NCBI GenBank assembly: GCA_031289315.1
Contig: JAITPR010000015.1
Span: 1 to 35,100 of the forward strand
Length of the DNA stretch: 35,100 nucleotides
Reading direction: 5' to 3'
DNA from: Clostridiaceae bacterium
GTDB lineage: Bacteria; Bacillota; Clostridia; Christensenellales; CAG-917
Shown here piece after piece: positions 1 to 8,106 of the stretch; position 1 is the stretch's first letter; every line of letters starts with the position of its first letter. Under the pieces are notes generated by a model. That model was given only the letters and a program-made list of their open reading frames with translations, was not told the origin of the DNA and ran no database searches. The position numbers and the translations under genes are program-made.

Positions 1-712
1 CGACAGCAAGATCTTCGCCGTCGGGTACTATGTAGCTATTTGTTTCACTTTGCCATGGAAACAGTACAAGTCTTTTGCCGTCCTTACGGAACAGAACCCC
101 GTCTATATCTTTATATTTAGGATTCTCACTTGCCACATTTATTCTTTCCAAATTATCGCAGTACACTAAAATGGCATCTATGTCTTCAAGACTTGCCGGA
201 ATTGTTATCTCTGATAAAGATGGACACTTTGTCCCTGCTGCAAACCTTCTTACATCAACAACGCCTTCTGGTATTGCATAGCTTCCTCTTCTACCCTGTG
301 GAAACCATACGAGCGTTAGACCACGCTGTAATGAAGTCCTATCTCCTCCAGTCAACCACTTCAATGATTCAGGACTCCAACCAGGACTCGAATCAGGACT
401 CCAACGCTGCCATTCATCCGTGTACAAAACTCCATCTATATCTTTATATGGAGTATAATCTCTAACACCATAATGATTCACGTTTATTCTTTCCAAATCA
501 TCGCAGAAATCTAAAAAATCTATATCACGAAGTCTAAAACCATCATGTATAGTTATCTCTTTAATGTTACAATCCTTAAATGCATCCGCAGCTATCACCA
601 CTTTTCTATATATTCCATCTATTTCATATGGGATTACCACCGCATTTTGGGTTCCTTTGTAACGTGTTATATATATTATTCCGTTCTTCTCTTCAAATTC
701 AAATTCCATCAT
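1..712 (-). CDS. BspA-like leucine-rich-repeat protein, C-terminal part beyond window
   Basis: The frame is open without a stop from 712 to the left edge (237 codons visible). It begins with two Met codons, and a GAGG ribosome binding site lies 8 bases before the first. The protein has LRR_5/BspA-type repeats: short segments of the form 'C..LERINV', 'YKDIDGVL(Y/F)', 'LVLFPWQS...YIVPDG' and 'SLSEITIPASLEDID' recur with the usual spacing. Such proteins are often surface or secreted adhesins, but this N-terminus (MMEFEFEEKNG...) has no signal peptide, so this one may be cytoplasmic, or the true start may lie in the small upstream ORF. An odd insertion rich in W-S-P (about residues 100-112) interrupts the repeats and is itself built of a repeated GGAGTCCTGATTC-like unit. 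Base composition is clearly more AT-rich than the neighbouring genes, which fits acquisition by transfer. The family call is fairly firm; the function is unknown. Confidence 0.75.
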   Translation of the reverse strand, partial: MMEFEFEEKNGIIYITRYKGTQNAVVIPYEIDGIYRKVVIAADAFKDCNIKEITIHDGFRLRDIDFLDFCDDLERINVNHYGVRDYTPYKDIDGVLYTDEWQRWSPDSSPGWSPESLKWLTGGDRTSLQRGLTLVWFPQGRRGSYAIPEGVVDVRRFAAGTKCPSLSEITIPASLEDIDAILVYCDNLERINVASENPKYKDIDGVLFRKDGKRLVLFPWQSETNSYIVPDGEDLAV

Positions 713-714
713 TT

Positions 715-928
715 TTAATACCTCATATATGGTTTTAAAACACAAAAAACAGCTCGTGAAAAGCCATTTTTAGGTTTTTTGTAGCTTTGATTGAGGACGT
801 ATTGAACAAACGCAGAAGCTAAAGCGGCAGACTTTTCGCCGTTTCCCTGCGGATTTGAAAGGGTTATTTCTCTATAAAAACGCCCCCCCCCCCATGCACT
901 TTGCGTATGGAGTCATTTGTACACGCAT
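715..928 (-). pseudogene. small ORF (about 70 aa) split by a poly-G frameshift, upstream of the LRR gene
   Basis: An ATG at 928 has a GAGG site 8 bases upstream and reads MRVQMTPYAKCM into a run of 11 G (plus-strand C at 883-893). As sequenced, this frame stops just after the run (TAG). The frame that continues past the run is open for about 55 codons (containing REITLSNPQGNGEKSAAL) and ends with TAA at 715-717, two bases before the LRR start codon, but it has no start of its own. With 10 or 13 G the two parts join into one 70-residue protein coupled to the LRR gene. I do not recognise the family. It may be a phase-variable gene, a decayed gene, a dispersed repeat with a chance open frame, or an assembly error in a homopolymer. 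Confidence 0.35.
883..893. repeat. homopolymer tract, 11 C on plus strand (11 G on coding strand)
   Basis: Eleven consecutive C on the plus strand. No other run of this length was noticed in the window. It sits at the exact point where the reading frame of the small ORF 715-928 breaks. Such tracts are prone to slipped-strand changes in cells and to miscounting in sequencing. Confidence 0.9.
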
Positions 929-1203
929 GTTATATTCCTCGCTCATTTCTGTTTTTTTGCTTACCTTGTCGATTGGACGTCATTAGCCTACCTTTTGATT
1001 GGCTTTAGGTTTTCCGTCGCTTGCCTTTTATCTTTTGTTTTCGTATTCACTCTCCTCGCCCATTGGTTCGATTCAGGTTTCCGCCGTCAACGGTTTTTAA
1101 TCCGGCTCGTCGAGAATTTAAATCCGCCTACCGACCACCTTTGGGATAAATTAACCGAAGCACCTTTGCCGAAATTAATATCAACAAAAAACGTTTCAAG
1201 CTA
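929..1203 (-). other. long untranslated leader between promoter and small ORF
   Basis: About 275 bases separate the predicted transcription start (near 1204) from the ATG at 928. On the minus strand the segment is A-rich with several short G-rich stretches and small self-complementary elements, for example CCGTTGACGG. I find no convincing coding frame: the 138-codon plus-strand frame here starts with TTG, is antisense to this transcript and resembles no family I know. The segment could be an RNA leader with a regulatory role or simply a repeat; I cannot fold it reliably by eye. Confidence 0.3.
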
Positions 1204-1210
1204 TACTAAA

Positions 1211-1239
1211 AGTATAAGTCCTAAAAAGCACTTTGTCAA
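1211..1239 (-). promoter_or_regulatory. sigma-A-type promoter with palindromic -10 region
   Basis: Read on the minus strand: TTGACA (1239-1234), a 17-base spacer, then TATACT (1216-1211). The -10 box is half of a perfect hyphenated palindrome, TATACT-TTT-AGTATA (1216-1202), a shape typical of a repressor site or of overlapping opposed -10 boxes. It faces the small ORF and the LRR gene. Confidence 0.7.
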
Positions 1240-1531
1240 TAGCCAATTTTATTTTTTTGAAAAATGTGTTGTGCGGAGTTGTGGGGCGCGTGCAGGGGGC
1301 TTTTTCCAAAGCATGGGCTCGCCAAAGATGTAAAAGGATTCACGCAATGGGGCGGGTGTTCTAGACTGTCACACTTATGGTGCTTCTACAACAACATTGA
1401 CGCCAAATCGTTTTGAATTTGGTAGGTTCTCAACGTAATCACGCCTCATTCGTTTCCCTTCAAAAAGAAAACTAAATCAATTTTTGTAATCCGTTTGCAA
1501 AACAGCAGATCGACGGCGACAAGTAACTAGT
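1240..1531. other. intergenic region upstream of the LRR promoter
   Basis: No gene can be supported. There is a 24-codon minus-strand frame (1375-1449, MRRDYVENLPNSK...) with a possible GAAGGGA site, too short to call. The string TAGACTGTCAC at 1363-1373 matches the dispersed repeat seen at 6658 and 6691. Confidence 0.4.
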
Positions 1532-3289
1532 TTATCCCATCTTCCCTTTGTAGGGCGGTTCTATGTGTTTCGGAAGCCGTCTTAAAATAAAACGGACAAA
1601 TTTAAGCATAGGCGGAAATTTAATTAACAGCTCCGCGCCAGTCCTCAAAAATCCTACTATACTCTCGACTTTTGGAAAGCTTGCGGCACGCATCGTAACT
1701 CTGCCCGACTTGCCGAAATCAAACCTGAACGTCTGCTTAGCTATGGTTTCGACCGCGCGTATGCGTATCTCAAAGGTGCGCTCTCCGGTCCATTCCGCGT
1801 CGGCTAGAACGCGGTAGCAGACGCCTCCCAAATTTATTTGTCCCTCACGGTACGCGCCGTCTAAGCCCAAAGCTATTTCATTGCAATCGCGCCCCTCTCT
1901 CCATGAAAACCGACATTCGGAATTGTCAAAATTTAGGCTTATGTCATCAATTTGATACTGCTTAACCGCCTTTTTAGCCGTGACTATTATCGGAAGTACT
2001 CCTATAGGAAAGCCGACGGCGTTCAAAAAAAGATTGCGTCTAAGCCGTATTTTCTTGCCCTTAAGCTCGTTTTCAAACGGGGAACGCATGGCTTTTTTCG
2101 GCGGGGCTTCTATAGCCGAAGCGACCAATTTATCTTTAAGCGCCGTCGCATCCGCAACATTTGTTTTATCTGACCCGCCGTTTTTTTCCGCGTTAACCGC
2201 TGCCAATACGTTATCGGCTTCTTGCGTGTTTACTTCACCGAATCCGACACCGTTTTCTTCCGTAAAACCCGGAGTTTTATTATCGGTTGCGTATTTTGAA
2301 GCCTCTTCGGAAACATCGGCAAAAGCCGCCGGAAAGTGCTTGAATACAAGGTTATGCAGTACCGTTTCGTCCATGACTGCGGCGTTGCACACAAAAATAC
2401 CGTCGTAATCCGTAAAATCCATGCCGAATTGCGAAAACAGCCCGTTAGCCCTGTATGAGTTTTCAACCGGGTTAAGCCAAAAGCCGTAACCGTAACCATA
2501 ATTTGCCGCCGGGCGCACTCCCGTACATGGAGTTTGAAGTTTAGTCGCCTCGCGCGTCCATTCCGCCGGTATTATTTGCTTTCCGCCGAATTCCCCGTGC
2601 CTTTGATAGCACAAAATCAGCTTCGCCAAGTCCTCCGTGCGGACGTAAAGCCCCCAGCCTCCCGCTTCCGTACCGGTGTTATCAGTTTCCCAAAACGGTC
2701 GCACGATACCCAACGGTTCAAACAAACGCGGCGTGAGATATTCGGTGACGGTCTGCCCGGTAAGCCGTCTTAATATCGCGCAAATCATGTAAAAATTTTC
2801 GTTTATATAGCGGAATTCCGCGCCCGGTTCGTTGTACCACGACGAATTTATAAATATCTTCACCCAATCGGCGCCGTCGGTTTTCGGCATCAAATATGCA
2901 GGCGATTTGCCGGCGGTCATCATAACCAAATGCCGCACGGTCAGCTTTTCCAGTTTGTCCTTGTTCTTTTTGGGGCGGTATTCGGGAAAAATGTCCGTCA
3001 CGCGCGTATCCAACGTCAAATAGCCCTCGCCTATGGCTATGCCTAACGCGGTCGCCGTAAAGGATTTGCTTATGGACCACATTTGATGATTGTATTCGGC
3101 GGTGAACGGCTCGCGGAAACACTCCGCCGCAACGACGCCGTGCCTGATAACCATAAAACTGCGAAGCTCCAAATTTTGCCGCTCAACCTCATCTAAAAAC
3201 GCCTCTACTTCTTGCGATGAAACGCCGACGGCTTCGGGAGAGGACGCACGCGGGAGCTTAATATCGTTAATTAACTTCTTTTCCGTCAT
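1532..3289 (-). CDS. serine hydrolase, beta-lactamase / penicillin-binding-protein-like family
   Basis: A 585-residue protein. Residues ~15-340 form a class C beta-lactamase-type fold: the nucleophile motif S-x-x-K is S72-I-S-K75 in the typical context 'MWSISKSFTATALG', followed by the Y-x-N motif Y161-I-N163 and the family strings 'LTVRHLVMMTAG' and 'GWGLYVRTEDLAKL'. Members act as esterases, D-amino peptidases or carboxypeptidases; substrate cannot be told from sequence. No signal peptide is visible, so it is probably cytoplasmic. After a low-complexity linker (~340-400) the last ~185 residues form a second, uncharacterised beta-rich region. Start is the only Met near the frame's 5' end; its ribosome site is weak. 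It lies downstream of and co-directional with the symporter gene, 272 bases away, with its own promoter, so a shared pathway is possible but not shown. Confidence 0.8.
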   Translation of the reverse strand: MTEKKLINDIKLPRASSPEAVGVSSQEVEAFLDEVERQNLELRSFMVIRHGVVAAECFREPFTAEYNHQMWSISKSFTATALGIAIGEGYLTLDTRVTDIFPEYRPKKNKDKLEKLTVRHLVMMTAGKSPAYLMPKTDGADWVKIFINSSWYNEPGAEFRYINENFYMICAILRRLTGQTVTEYLTPRLFEPLGIVRPFWETDNTGTEAGGWGLYVRTEDLAKLILCYQRHGEFGGKQIIPAEWTREATKLQTPCTGVRPAANYGYGYGFWLNPVENSYRANGLFSQFGMDFTDYDGIFVCNAAVMDETVLHNLVFKHFPAAFADVSEEASKYATDNKTPGFTEENGVGFGEVNTQEADNVLAAVNAEKNGGSDKTNVADATALKDKLVASAIEAPPKKAMRSPFENELKGKKIRLRRNLFLNAVGFPIGVLPIIVTAKKAVKQYQIDDISLNFDNSECRFSWREGRDCNEIALGLDGAYREGQINLGGVCYRVLADAEWTGERTFEIRIRAVETIAKQTFRFDFGKSGRVTMRAASFPKVESIVGFLRTGAELLIKFPPMLKFVRFILRRLPKHIEPPYKGKMG

Positions 3290-3328
3290 ATTTTAAAAGG
3301 CGGACCTATCCCGCCGCTCACTATTAAT

Positions 3329-3358
3329 ATTATCTCATAAAAACCATGTGATAATCAA
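3329..3358 (-). promoter_or_regulatory. probable promoter of the serine hydrolase gene
   Basis: On the minus strand: TTGATT (3358-3353), 18 bases, GATAAT (3334-3329), about 40 bases before the start codon at 3289. The boxes match the consensus at 4/6 and 5/6 positions. Confidence 0.5.
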
Positions 3359-3561
3359 GCAAAATAATGCAGAGAAATATTTTCTAGAAAAAAATTTTCT
3401 CCCCCGTTCTAAAAACCTTGAAATGAGAGTGGAAAAAATTCCGCATATGGTTTTATCAAATTTTATTACACCGCAATCTCTCACCCGCCGCGCGCAGCCT
3501 TAGACACAAGAGTATTTTAGCTACTTAATTATACCGCCAACTCCCATACCCGCCGCGCGGT

Positions 3562-5199
3562 TTAGACCGCGTTGTCGCTTATCTCTCCGGAAGTCAAACC
3601 CGACTCCTTGAAATATTCGTCCAAGGCTTGATTTTCGGCGCTTCCCGCCCCGGAAATCCACATGTTGGAATAGGCAAAACCGGTAATTTTTTCAAACATT
3701 CTTATCTCCTGCGCATCGGGAATTACGAAGCCGTTTTCACGCCGTTCCGCAATTCTCCGCTTTATCACCGCATGGCTTTCGGCGTTTAGGCGATAGGTGC
3801 GCGATATTAAAAACATACCGATACCGCACAGCATGGGTATTACGCAAAGCATAAGCTTTAAGGCGGCAAGCGTGGAGTTCGTGGCAAGCTCCGGCGACGC
3901 GGTTTCGGTGTCAAGATTAAATACGGTAAGCACTATGCCAAACACCAACATCGCCAATCCGTTGGTAACCTGCCGGCTCAAGGAATACAATCCGGCGGTT
4001 ATGCCCTCGCGCCGCTTGCCGTATATAAGCTCGTCCACGTCCGACATGTCCGGCATCAGCGTATTCGCCACAAACGCCAAGCACGACGAACCGGCACCTA
4101 TAAATCCGACGCCCGTAAGGTAAACCCACAGCGGCGTGGACGGCGTAACAAACAACACTATAGCACAGCCAAGCGCTAAAATGGGCAAATCTATAAGGAG
4201 CGGAAAGTGCTTATTTACTTTCTTCATGAGCACAACATTGGGCACAAAGAAGGCTATTTCCAAAGCTCCCTTTATATTGATTACCAAAAACGACAGCGTA
4301 AGCGGAAACACAAATGTTCCCAATGTCAACTTAAACCCAAGATTTCCGTAAACTAAAAGCACGAATACTACAAGTGCCGACGATATGGCGTACGACGCGA
4401 ACGCGCCCAACGTACTGATAAAGAAAAATTTCCGGTATATCTTAGACTTTAAAACCTCCGCATAGTTTTTAAAAATTCTTCTCACGTTTAAGCGCTCGTC
4501 CGGCACAATCCGAATTTTTTCCCTACTGCCCAAAAAGGTTACAAGCGGCGGCACGGCAAAAATGATTCCCAATACAATTCCCAGTATCATATAATCGTGG
4601 GCGAATACCGGCGACGGCGGATTATCCGCCGTCACGTGGATTATCGCGTCGTAAAGATACGTGGTGCCAACATTTGCCAAACCCGAAAAAATCATGCGCA
4701 AGGAGGAATAATTTGTACGCTCGTGATAGCCGTCCACCATGCGCGGCAACAGCGCCTCATACGGCACCGTAGCCATGGAAACGGCGGTGCTGTAAAAAAC
4801 ATAAGCGAATAGGAAGTAGAAAAATTTGCCGGCTACTCCTTGAATTCCGAAGGAATACCAGAGGAAAAAATACGCGACAAGAATAGGAACGACGGACGCA
4901 ATCAACCACGGACGGCAGGCGCCTAGCTTGCTCTTAGTCCTATCCACCATGATACCCATGGCGGGGTCTATAAAGCCGTCCCAAATCTTGCCTAGACCCA
5001 TTATCAGCCCCGCCAAAAGCGGCGGCATCTTCATAACGAACACGAGAAAAACCATATAATAGGTTGATATCACCATGCCCGCGCCGCCACCTAACGCATC
5101 GCCGAACGCGTATGAGCCTACGTGCCATATTTTGGCAAGCTTTCCTTCCTTCTTGCCGTCCGGCGGCATCCCCGCCGCGCCCGTAACAATTTCTTCCAT
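3562..5199 (-). CDS. GPH-family sugar:cation symporter (MelB-like)
   Basis: A 545-residue polytopic membrane protein of the glycoside-pentoside-hexuronide:cation symporter family (major facilitator superfamily), expected to import a glycoside or uronide with H+ or Na+. Family signature near the N-terminus: 'GD' at 33-34 in helix 1, then W73-D74-G-F-I-D78-P79 and 'MVDRTKSKLGACRPW' (84-98). D74 and D78 fall where MelB has its cation-binding Asp pair. About 12 hydrophobic segments follow to ~residue 470. The C-terminal ~75 residues are hydrophilic and longer than usual. Start ATG at 5199 is preceded by GGGAGAG. A strong promoter with a large inverted repeat lies upstream, which suggests repression relieved by its substrate. 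The substrate is not identifiable here; no glycosidase is adjacent, though the downstream serine hydrolase might act on the same compound. Confidence 0.88.
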   Translation of the reverse strand: MEEIVTGAAGMPPDGKKEGKLAKIWHVGSYAFGDALGGGAGMVISTYYMVFLVFVMKMPPLLAGLIMGLGKIWDGFIDPAMGIMVDRTKSKLGACRPWLIASVVPILVAYFFLWYSFGIQGVAGKFFYFLFAYVFYSTAVSMATVPYEALLPRMVDGYHERTNYSSLRMIFSGLANVGTTYLYDAIIHVTADNPPSPVFAHDYMILGIVLGIIFAVPPLVTFLGSREKIRIVPDERLNVRRIFKNYAEVLKSKIYRKFFFISTLGAFASYAISSALVVFVLLVYGNLGFKLTLGTFVFPLTLSFLVINIKGALEIAFFVPNVVLMKKVNKHFPLLIDLPILALGCAIVLFVTPSTPLWVYLTGVGFIGAGSSCLAFVANTLMPDMSDVDELIYGKRREGITAGLYSLSRQVTNGLAMLVFGIVLTVFNLDTETASPELATNSTLAALKLMLCVIPMLCGIGMFLISRTYRLNAESHAVIKRRIAERRENGFVIPDAQEIRMFEKITGFAYSNMWISGAGSAENQALDEYFKESGLTSGEISDNAV

Positions 5200-5271
5200 A
5201 TTCTCTCCCGTTGTGCCTTTGGCGGCTTTAGAACCGTACGGTGCTATATTTCATGTTTTTCAACACGGACT

Positions 5272-5314
5272 ATAACATATAAAGCATATCAACATTATAT
5301 GTTAGATATGTTAT
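5272..5314. promoter_or_regulatory. large inverted repeat, probable operator of the symporter gene
   Basis: Two 18-base arms (5272-5289 and 5297-5314) separated by 7 bases match at 15 of 18 positions when one is reverse complemented. Each arm contains two degenerate CATAT-type half-sites, so this may be a double site. It covers the -10 box and predicted transcription start of the symporter promoter, the standard position for a repressor. The regulator is not in the window. Confidence 0.65.
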
Positions 5315-5336
5315 CACGTTTACCTCATTCTGTCAA
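5308..5336 (-). promoter_or_regulatory. sigma-A-type promoter of the symporter gene
   Basis: Minus strand: consensus TTGACA (5336-5331), 17 bases, TAACAT (5313-5308). Transcription would start near 5301, leaving a leader of about 100 bases. The -10 box lies inside the right arm of the inverted repeat. Confidence 0.75.
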
Positions 5337-5421
5337 TAACAAATAACACCGTTCATAATATGGCAATTGAATTTAAATACGTGGAATTTATTCCCTGCAG
5401 TCAAACTGAACCCGGCAAGCA

Positions 5422-6549
5422 TTAAGGTTTTAAATTGAGTTTTAAAGCGGGGCGCACGCCGTAGTTAAAATTGTAAACGCTAAAGCCGACTTCGTGAACG
5501 ACCCCGTATTTGCTAACACACGCCACTAAAGAATCATCACCACTGTCGTTGGCAATGGTTCTAAGCCACCAATATGAATTGCCTTTTGCCCATTCGTATG
5601 CCTTATCACTCCCGTTATATGGAGGTAGCTTACTTCCGCCGCCCTCATAGACGTTCGCAGTATTCTTCGCGAACTCCGTTCCTTGCGCGCATCTTTCGTC
5701 CGTACGCTCTATCCCGTCTACTTGCTTGTTCTCTCCGCCTAGATATTGTTTCGCTTCCGCTACGCTCAAGAGAAAGACTTTATCAACGGAATCCGAGAGA
5801 TAACCCGCTGTGCCTTTATTGGTAACTTCTTTTATCAAGGATTTCTCTTCGGGCGTAGAAAACGCATCGTTATAGAACTGTTTATTAAGTATGCCGTTAA
5901 GGCTGCAAGCCTTCCAGTTGGTATCTCCCAACTGAATGTTGTACCGCGCGGCAAACAGTATGTTCTTGCTGATTAAGAACAGTTCTCCGTCCTCTTTATA
6001 GGTTTTCTTGTTAAGAATGCGCCATTTTATAGGGTCGTAACTGCCCTTATTATTTAAAGCGTCCATGGCATTTTGAGGGAATGCACCGAAATGAACGTAA
6101 TTACCGTTTGAGGTTTCTTCCAGTATACGTTCCAATATTAACGACGCGTCGACAATAGGCATATCATCGCCCTGAGCGTCACCGTGCTCAATGTCGCCCG
6201 TCACCTCAATATTCACACCGTCCGAGCCTATCGCCGCCAACAGATAATTACACGCCGTTACAAAGCCTTCAACGCAACCCTTGAAGTCGATTTTCTCTTT
6301 TTCTAATTCGCTACCGATTTCAGAACTGCCTAGTAATCGCCGTATTATTTTATCGACTTTCGACGCAGTATCTCCCCTTACGGACAAAAGCTCCATAAAT
6401 CTTTCACAAACCACGCTATACGCGCCGGACCCGATAATTGGTTTCAAACGGTCGCCCCAATAATTACGCATCTCCTTGGCTGTTATACGCGGATTTTCTT
6501 TTTTGCCTTGTTTCAGCACTTCCATAAGTATTTGGTCAAAGGTTTTCAC
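5422..6549 (-). CDS. DUF6273 domain-containing protein
   Basis: A 375-residue protein. The C-terminal ~220 residues match the DUF6273 pattern seen in many gut Clostridia: 'VHFGAFPQ', 'IKWRILNKK', 'LFLISKNILFAARYN', 'NGILNKQFYNDAF', 'DKVFLLSVAEAKQYL', 'SYWWLRTI' and the closing 'YGVRPALKLNL'. The function of the domain is unknown; it is often found in secreted or surface proteins, but no signal peptide is visible here. The N-terminal ~130 residues are helical with no family I recognise. The start is GTG at 6549, chosen because AGGAG lies 8-9 bases before it. A near-perfect 7-bp inverted repeat (6581-6598) lies in its leader. Confidence 0.75.
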   Translation of the reverse strand: MKTFDQILMEVLKQGKKENPRITAKEMRNYWGDRLKPIIGSGAYSVVCERFMELLSVRGDTASKVDKIIRRLLGSSEIGSELEKEKIDFKGCVEGFVTACNYLLAAIGSDGVNIEVTGDIEHGDAQGDDMPIVDASLILERILEETSNGNYVHFGAFPQNAMDALNNKGSYDPIKWRILNKKTYKEDGELFLISKNILFAARYNIQLGDTNWKACSLNGILNKQFYNDAFSTPEEKSLIKEVTNKGTAGYLSDSVDKVFLLSVAEAKQYLGGENKQVDGIERTDERCAQGTEFAKNTANVYEGGGSKLPPYNGSDKAYEWAKGNSYWWLRTIANDSGDDSLVACVSKYGVVHEVGFSVYNFNYGVRPALKLNLKP

Positions 6550-6655
6550 TGCGTTTCTCCTCTTGTATTTAATGCGGTTGCGTTAGCGAATGCTAGCGTA
6601 ACACACCGATTTTATGCTGAATTTATCCCGACATGTCACCAATGAGAGCGGGTTC

Positions 6656-6826
6656 TTTAGACTGTCACCTTGAGCCGGAACCATATTTCGCGTAGACTGT
6701 CACCTTGAGCAGAGTCGAAAGGTCCCCTATATCGGAGATGAAAACTTTTCCGTCTGCGGCGACAGCCCCCGCATTGGAGGCGGCGAATGTCGCCGACATC
6801 GTATCGCTTTATGCGCGTTGCATGGG
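6656..6826. repeat. dispersed intergenic repeat fragments
   Basis: The string TTAGACTGTCACCTTGAGC occurs at 6656-6674, and TAGACTGTCACCTTGAGC again from 6691. The second continues into AGAGTCGAAAGGTCCCC, which is the reverse complement of the motif at 18637-18656 and at 35079-35100. GCTTTATGCGCGTTGCATGG at 6806-6825 is identical to 18587-18606. A short palindrome ATGTCG-C-CGACAT lies near 6788-6800. These look like remnants of a genome-wide repeat family, not genes. Confidence 0.6.
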
Positions 6827-6835
6827 GGCATGTCG

Positions 6836-7861
6836 TCACAGCGGATTGTCTACACCCCAAAACTCATCAACGGCTTCAATCAATCCGCTTATATCGTTTA
6901 TGAAAGCCGTGGCGGCGCGTACGGCTTTGGTTTTGCCGGTGGTTTTTGCGTAGTAACAAAGATGTTTTTTCATATTGTTTGCGAGTATGCGTTCTGATAC
7001 GAAAGGACGCAACAATTCTATATGTCGCAAAATAACCTCTTTAACGCTTGTTTTTTCACCGTTAAAGCCACTTATCTGCAAACTGTCGTAAGCCATGTCG
7101 CGCGTACGGGTATTTTCTATTACGTTGTCGCCGAAATCCGCACCGCCAAAGGAAGCGAAAATCCACGGGCGTCCCAACGCGCCACGCGCCAGCATTACGC
7201 CGTCCGCACCCGTTTTCTCAAGTACACGCGCCGCATCCTCGGCGGTTTCGATATCGCCGTTTGCGATGAACGGAATTGTTACCGCTTCCCGCGCCGCCCT
7301 TATCAGTTCATAATTCGCTGTGCCGGCGTAAAATTGCGCGCGATATCTTCCGTGTACCGTGACCGCCGCCGCACCCGCTTCCTGCATGCGGGCGCAGAAT
7401 TTATCCGCCGTGAAATCGCCGTCGTCAAAGCCTAAGCGCGTTTTTACGGTAACCGGTCTACCCTCCGCTGCGTCGACCGCCGCCGAAACCACCTCCGCCG
7501 CGCGCGAAACGTCACGCATGAGCGCGGAGCCTTCCCCGTTTTTGACGATTTTCGGCACGGGACAGCCCATGTTTATGTCTATCAGCGAAAACTCCGCCAA
7601 CGGCGCGCTTGCAACCGCTTTATATATAAATTCCGGTTCGCCTCCGAATATCTGCACCGCTTTAGGCTTGCCGTTCCCGACGCAAGCCAACAGCTCCGCC
7701 GAACCCGCGCCGCCGTACATCAGTCCCTTTGCGCTGACCATTTCCGTATAGGTAAGCGCCGCGCCAAAGTCCTCCGCAAGCGCGCGGAAACCGGGGTCGG
7801 TGTAACCCGCCAACGGTGCCAAAAATATATTTCCTCTTAAGTTGAGATTGCCTATACGCAT
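6836..7861 (-). CDS. dus: tRNA-dihydrouridine synthase (DusB-like)
   Basis: A 341-residue FMN- and NADPH-dependent enzyme that reduces specific uridines in tRNA to dihydrouridine. The TIM-barrel signatures are all present: 'LAPLAGYTDPGFR' at the N-terminus (15-26), the catalytic-cysteine motif 'DINMGCP' with Cys100, 'VTVKTRLGF', the His of 'VHGRYRAQFYAG', 'IPFIANGDI' and the FMN-phosphate motif 'GADGVMLARGALGRPWIF', followed by the usual helical C-terminal domain. Length is normal for the family. The start ATG at 7861 fits the conserved N-terminus, though there is no clear Shine-Dalgarno (an A-rich stretch precedes it). It sits downstream of mazG, separated by 245 bases of repeat-like sequence. 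The family is certain; DusB versus another paralogue is probable only. Confidence 0.93.
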   Translation of the reverse strand: MRIGNLNLRGNIFLAPLAGYTDPGFRALAEDFGAALTYTEMVSAKGLMYGGAGSAELLACVGNGKPKAVQIFGGEPEFIYKAVASAPLAEFSLIDINMGCPVPKIVKNGEGSALMRDVSRAAEVVSAAVDAAEGRPVTVKTRLGFDDGDFTADKFCARMQEAGAAAVTVHGRYRAQFYAGTANYELIRAAREAVTIPFIANGDIETAEDAARVLEKTGADGVMLARGALGRPWIFASFGGADFGDNVIENTRTRDMAYDSLQISGFNGEKTSVKEVILRHIELLRPFVSERILANNMKKHLCYYAKTTGKTKAVRAATAFINDISGLIEAVDEFWGVDNPL

Positions 7862-8106
7862 GTTTTTTTAGTAAGGTTTTTTTGTTATTTGCGCCAAACT
7901 TCTCCGGCGGCGCCTTGAGCGGAGCGCGCATTAAATTTTAATCGCCAATCTACTCTAACTTTAGTGGCGTTAGCTAAGATAAGTGTAGCAGAGGCGAAGC
8001 CACCGAATATTGATGTAGACAATTCGCGGTGACCAAAGATTTTCTTGACTGGCAAGTCGTCGCCGCAGGTTGTTCGCACCATATAATATCCGCATAAACG
8101 CACATC

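Noticed and set aside
917..1333. 138-codon plus-strand frame with a hydrophobic N-terminus
   Set aside because: It starts with TTG without a convincing ribosome site, has a composition unlike a real membrane protein after residue 60, and runs antisense across a consensus minus-strand promoter and leader.
1375..1449. 24-codon minus-strand frame with a possible ribosome site
   Set aside because: Too short, no recognisable family, and it ends in a dispersed-repeat string.
3555..3570. Hairpin CGCGGT-TTAG-ACCGCG over the symporter stop codon
   Set aside because: It has no T run on either side, so I do not call it a terminator.
7885..8103. 72-codon minus-strand frame between mazG and dus
   Set aside because: It has no family resemblance and lies in repeat-like intergenic sequence containing a GCTCAAGGCG-type string; no clear ribosome site.
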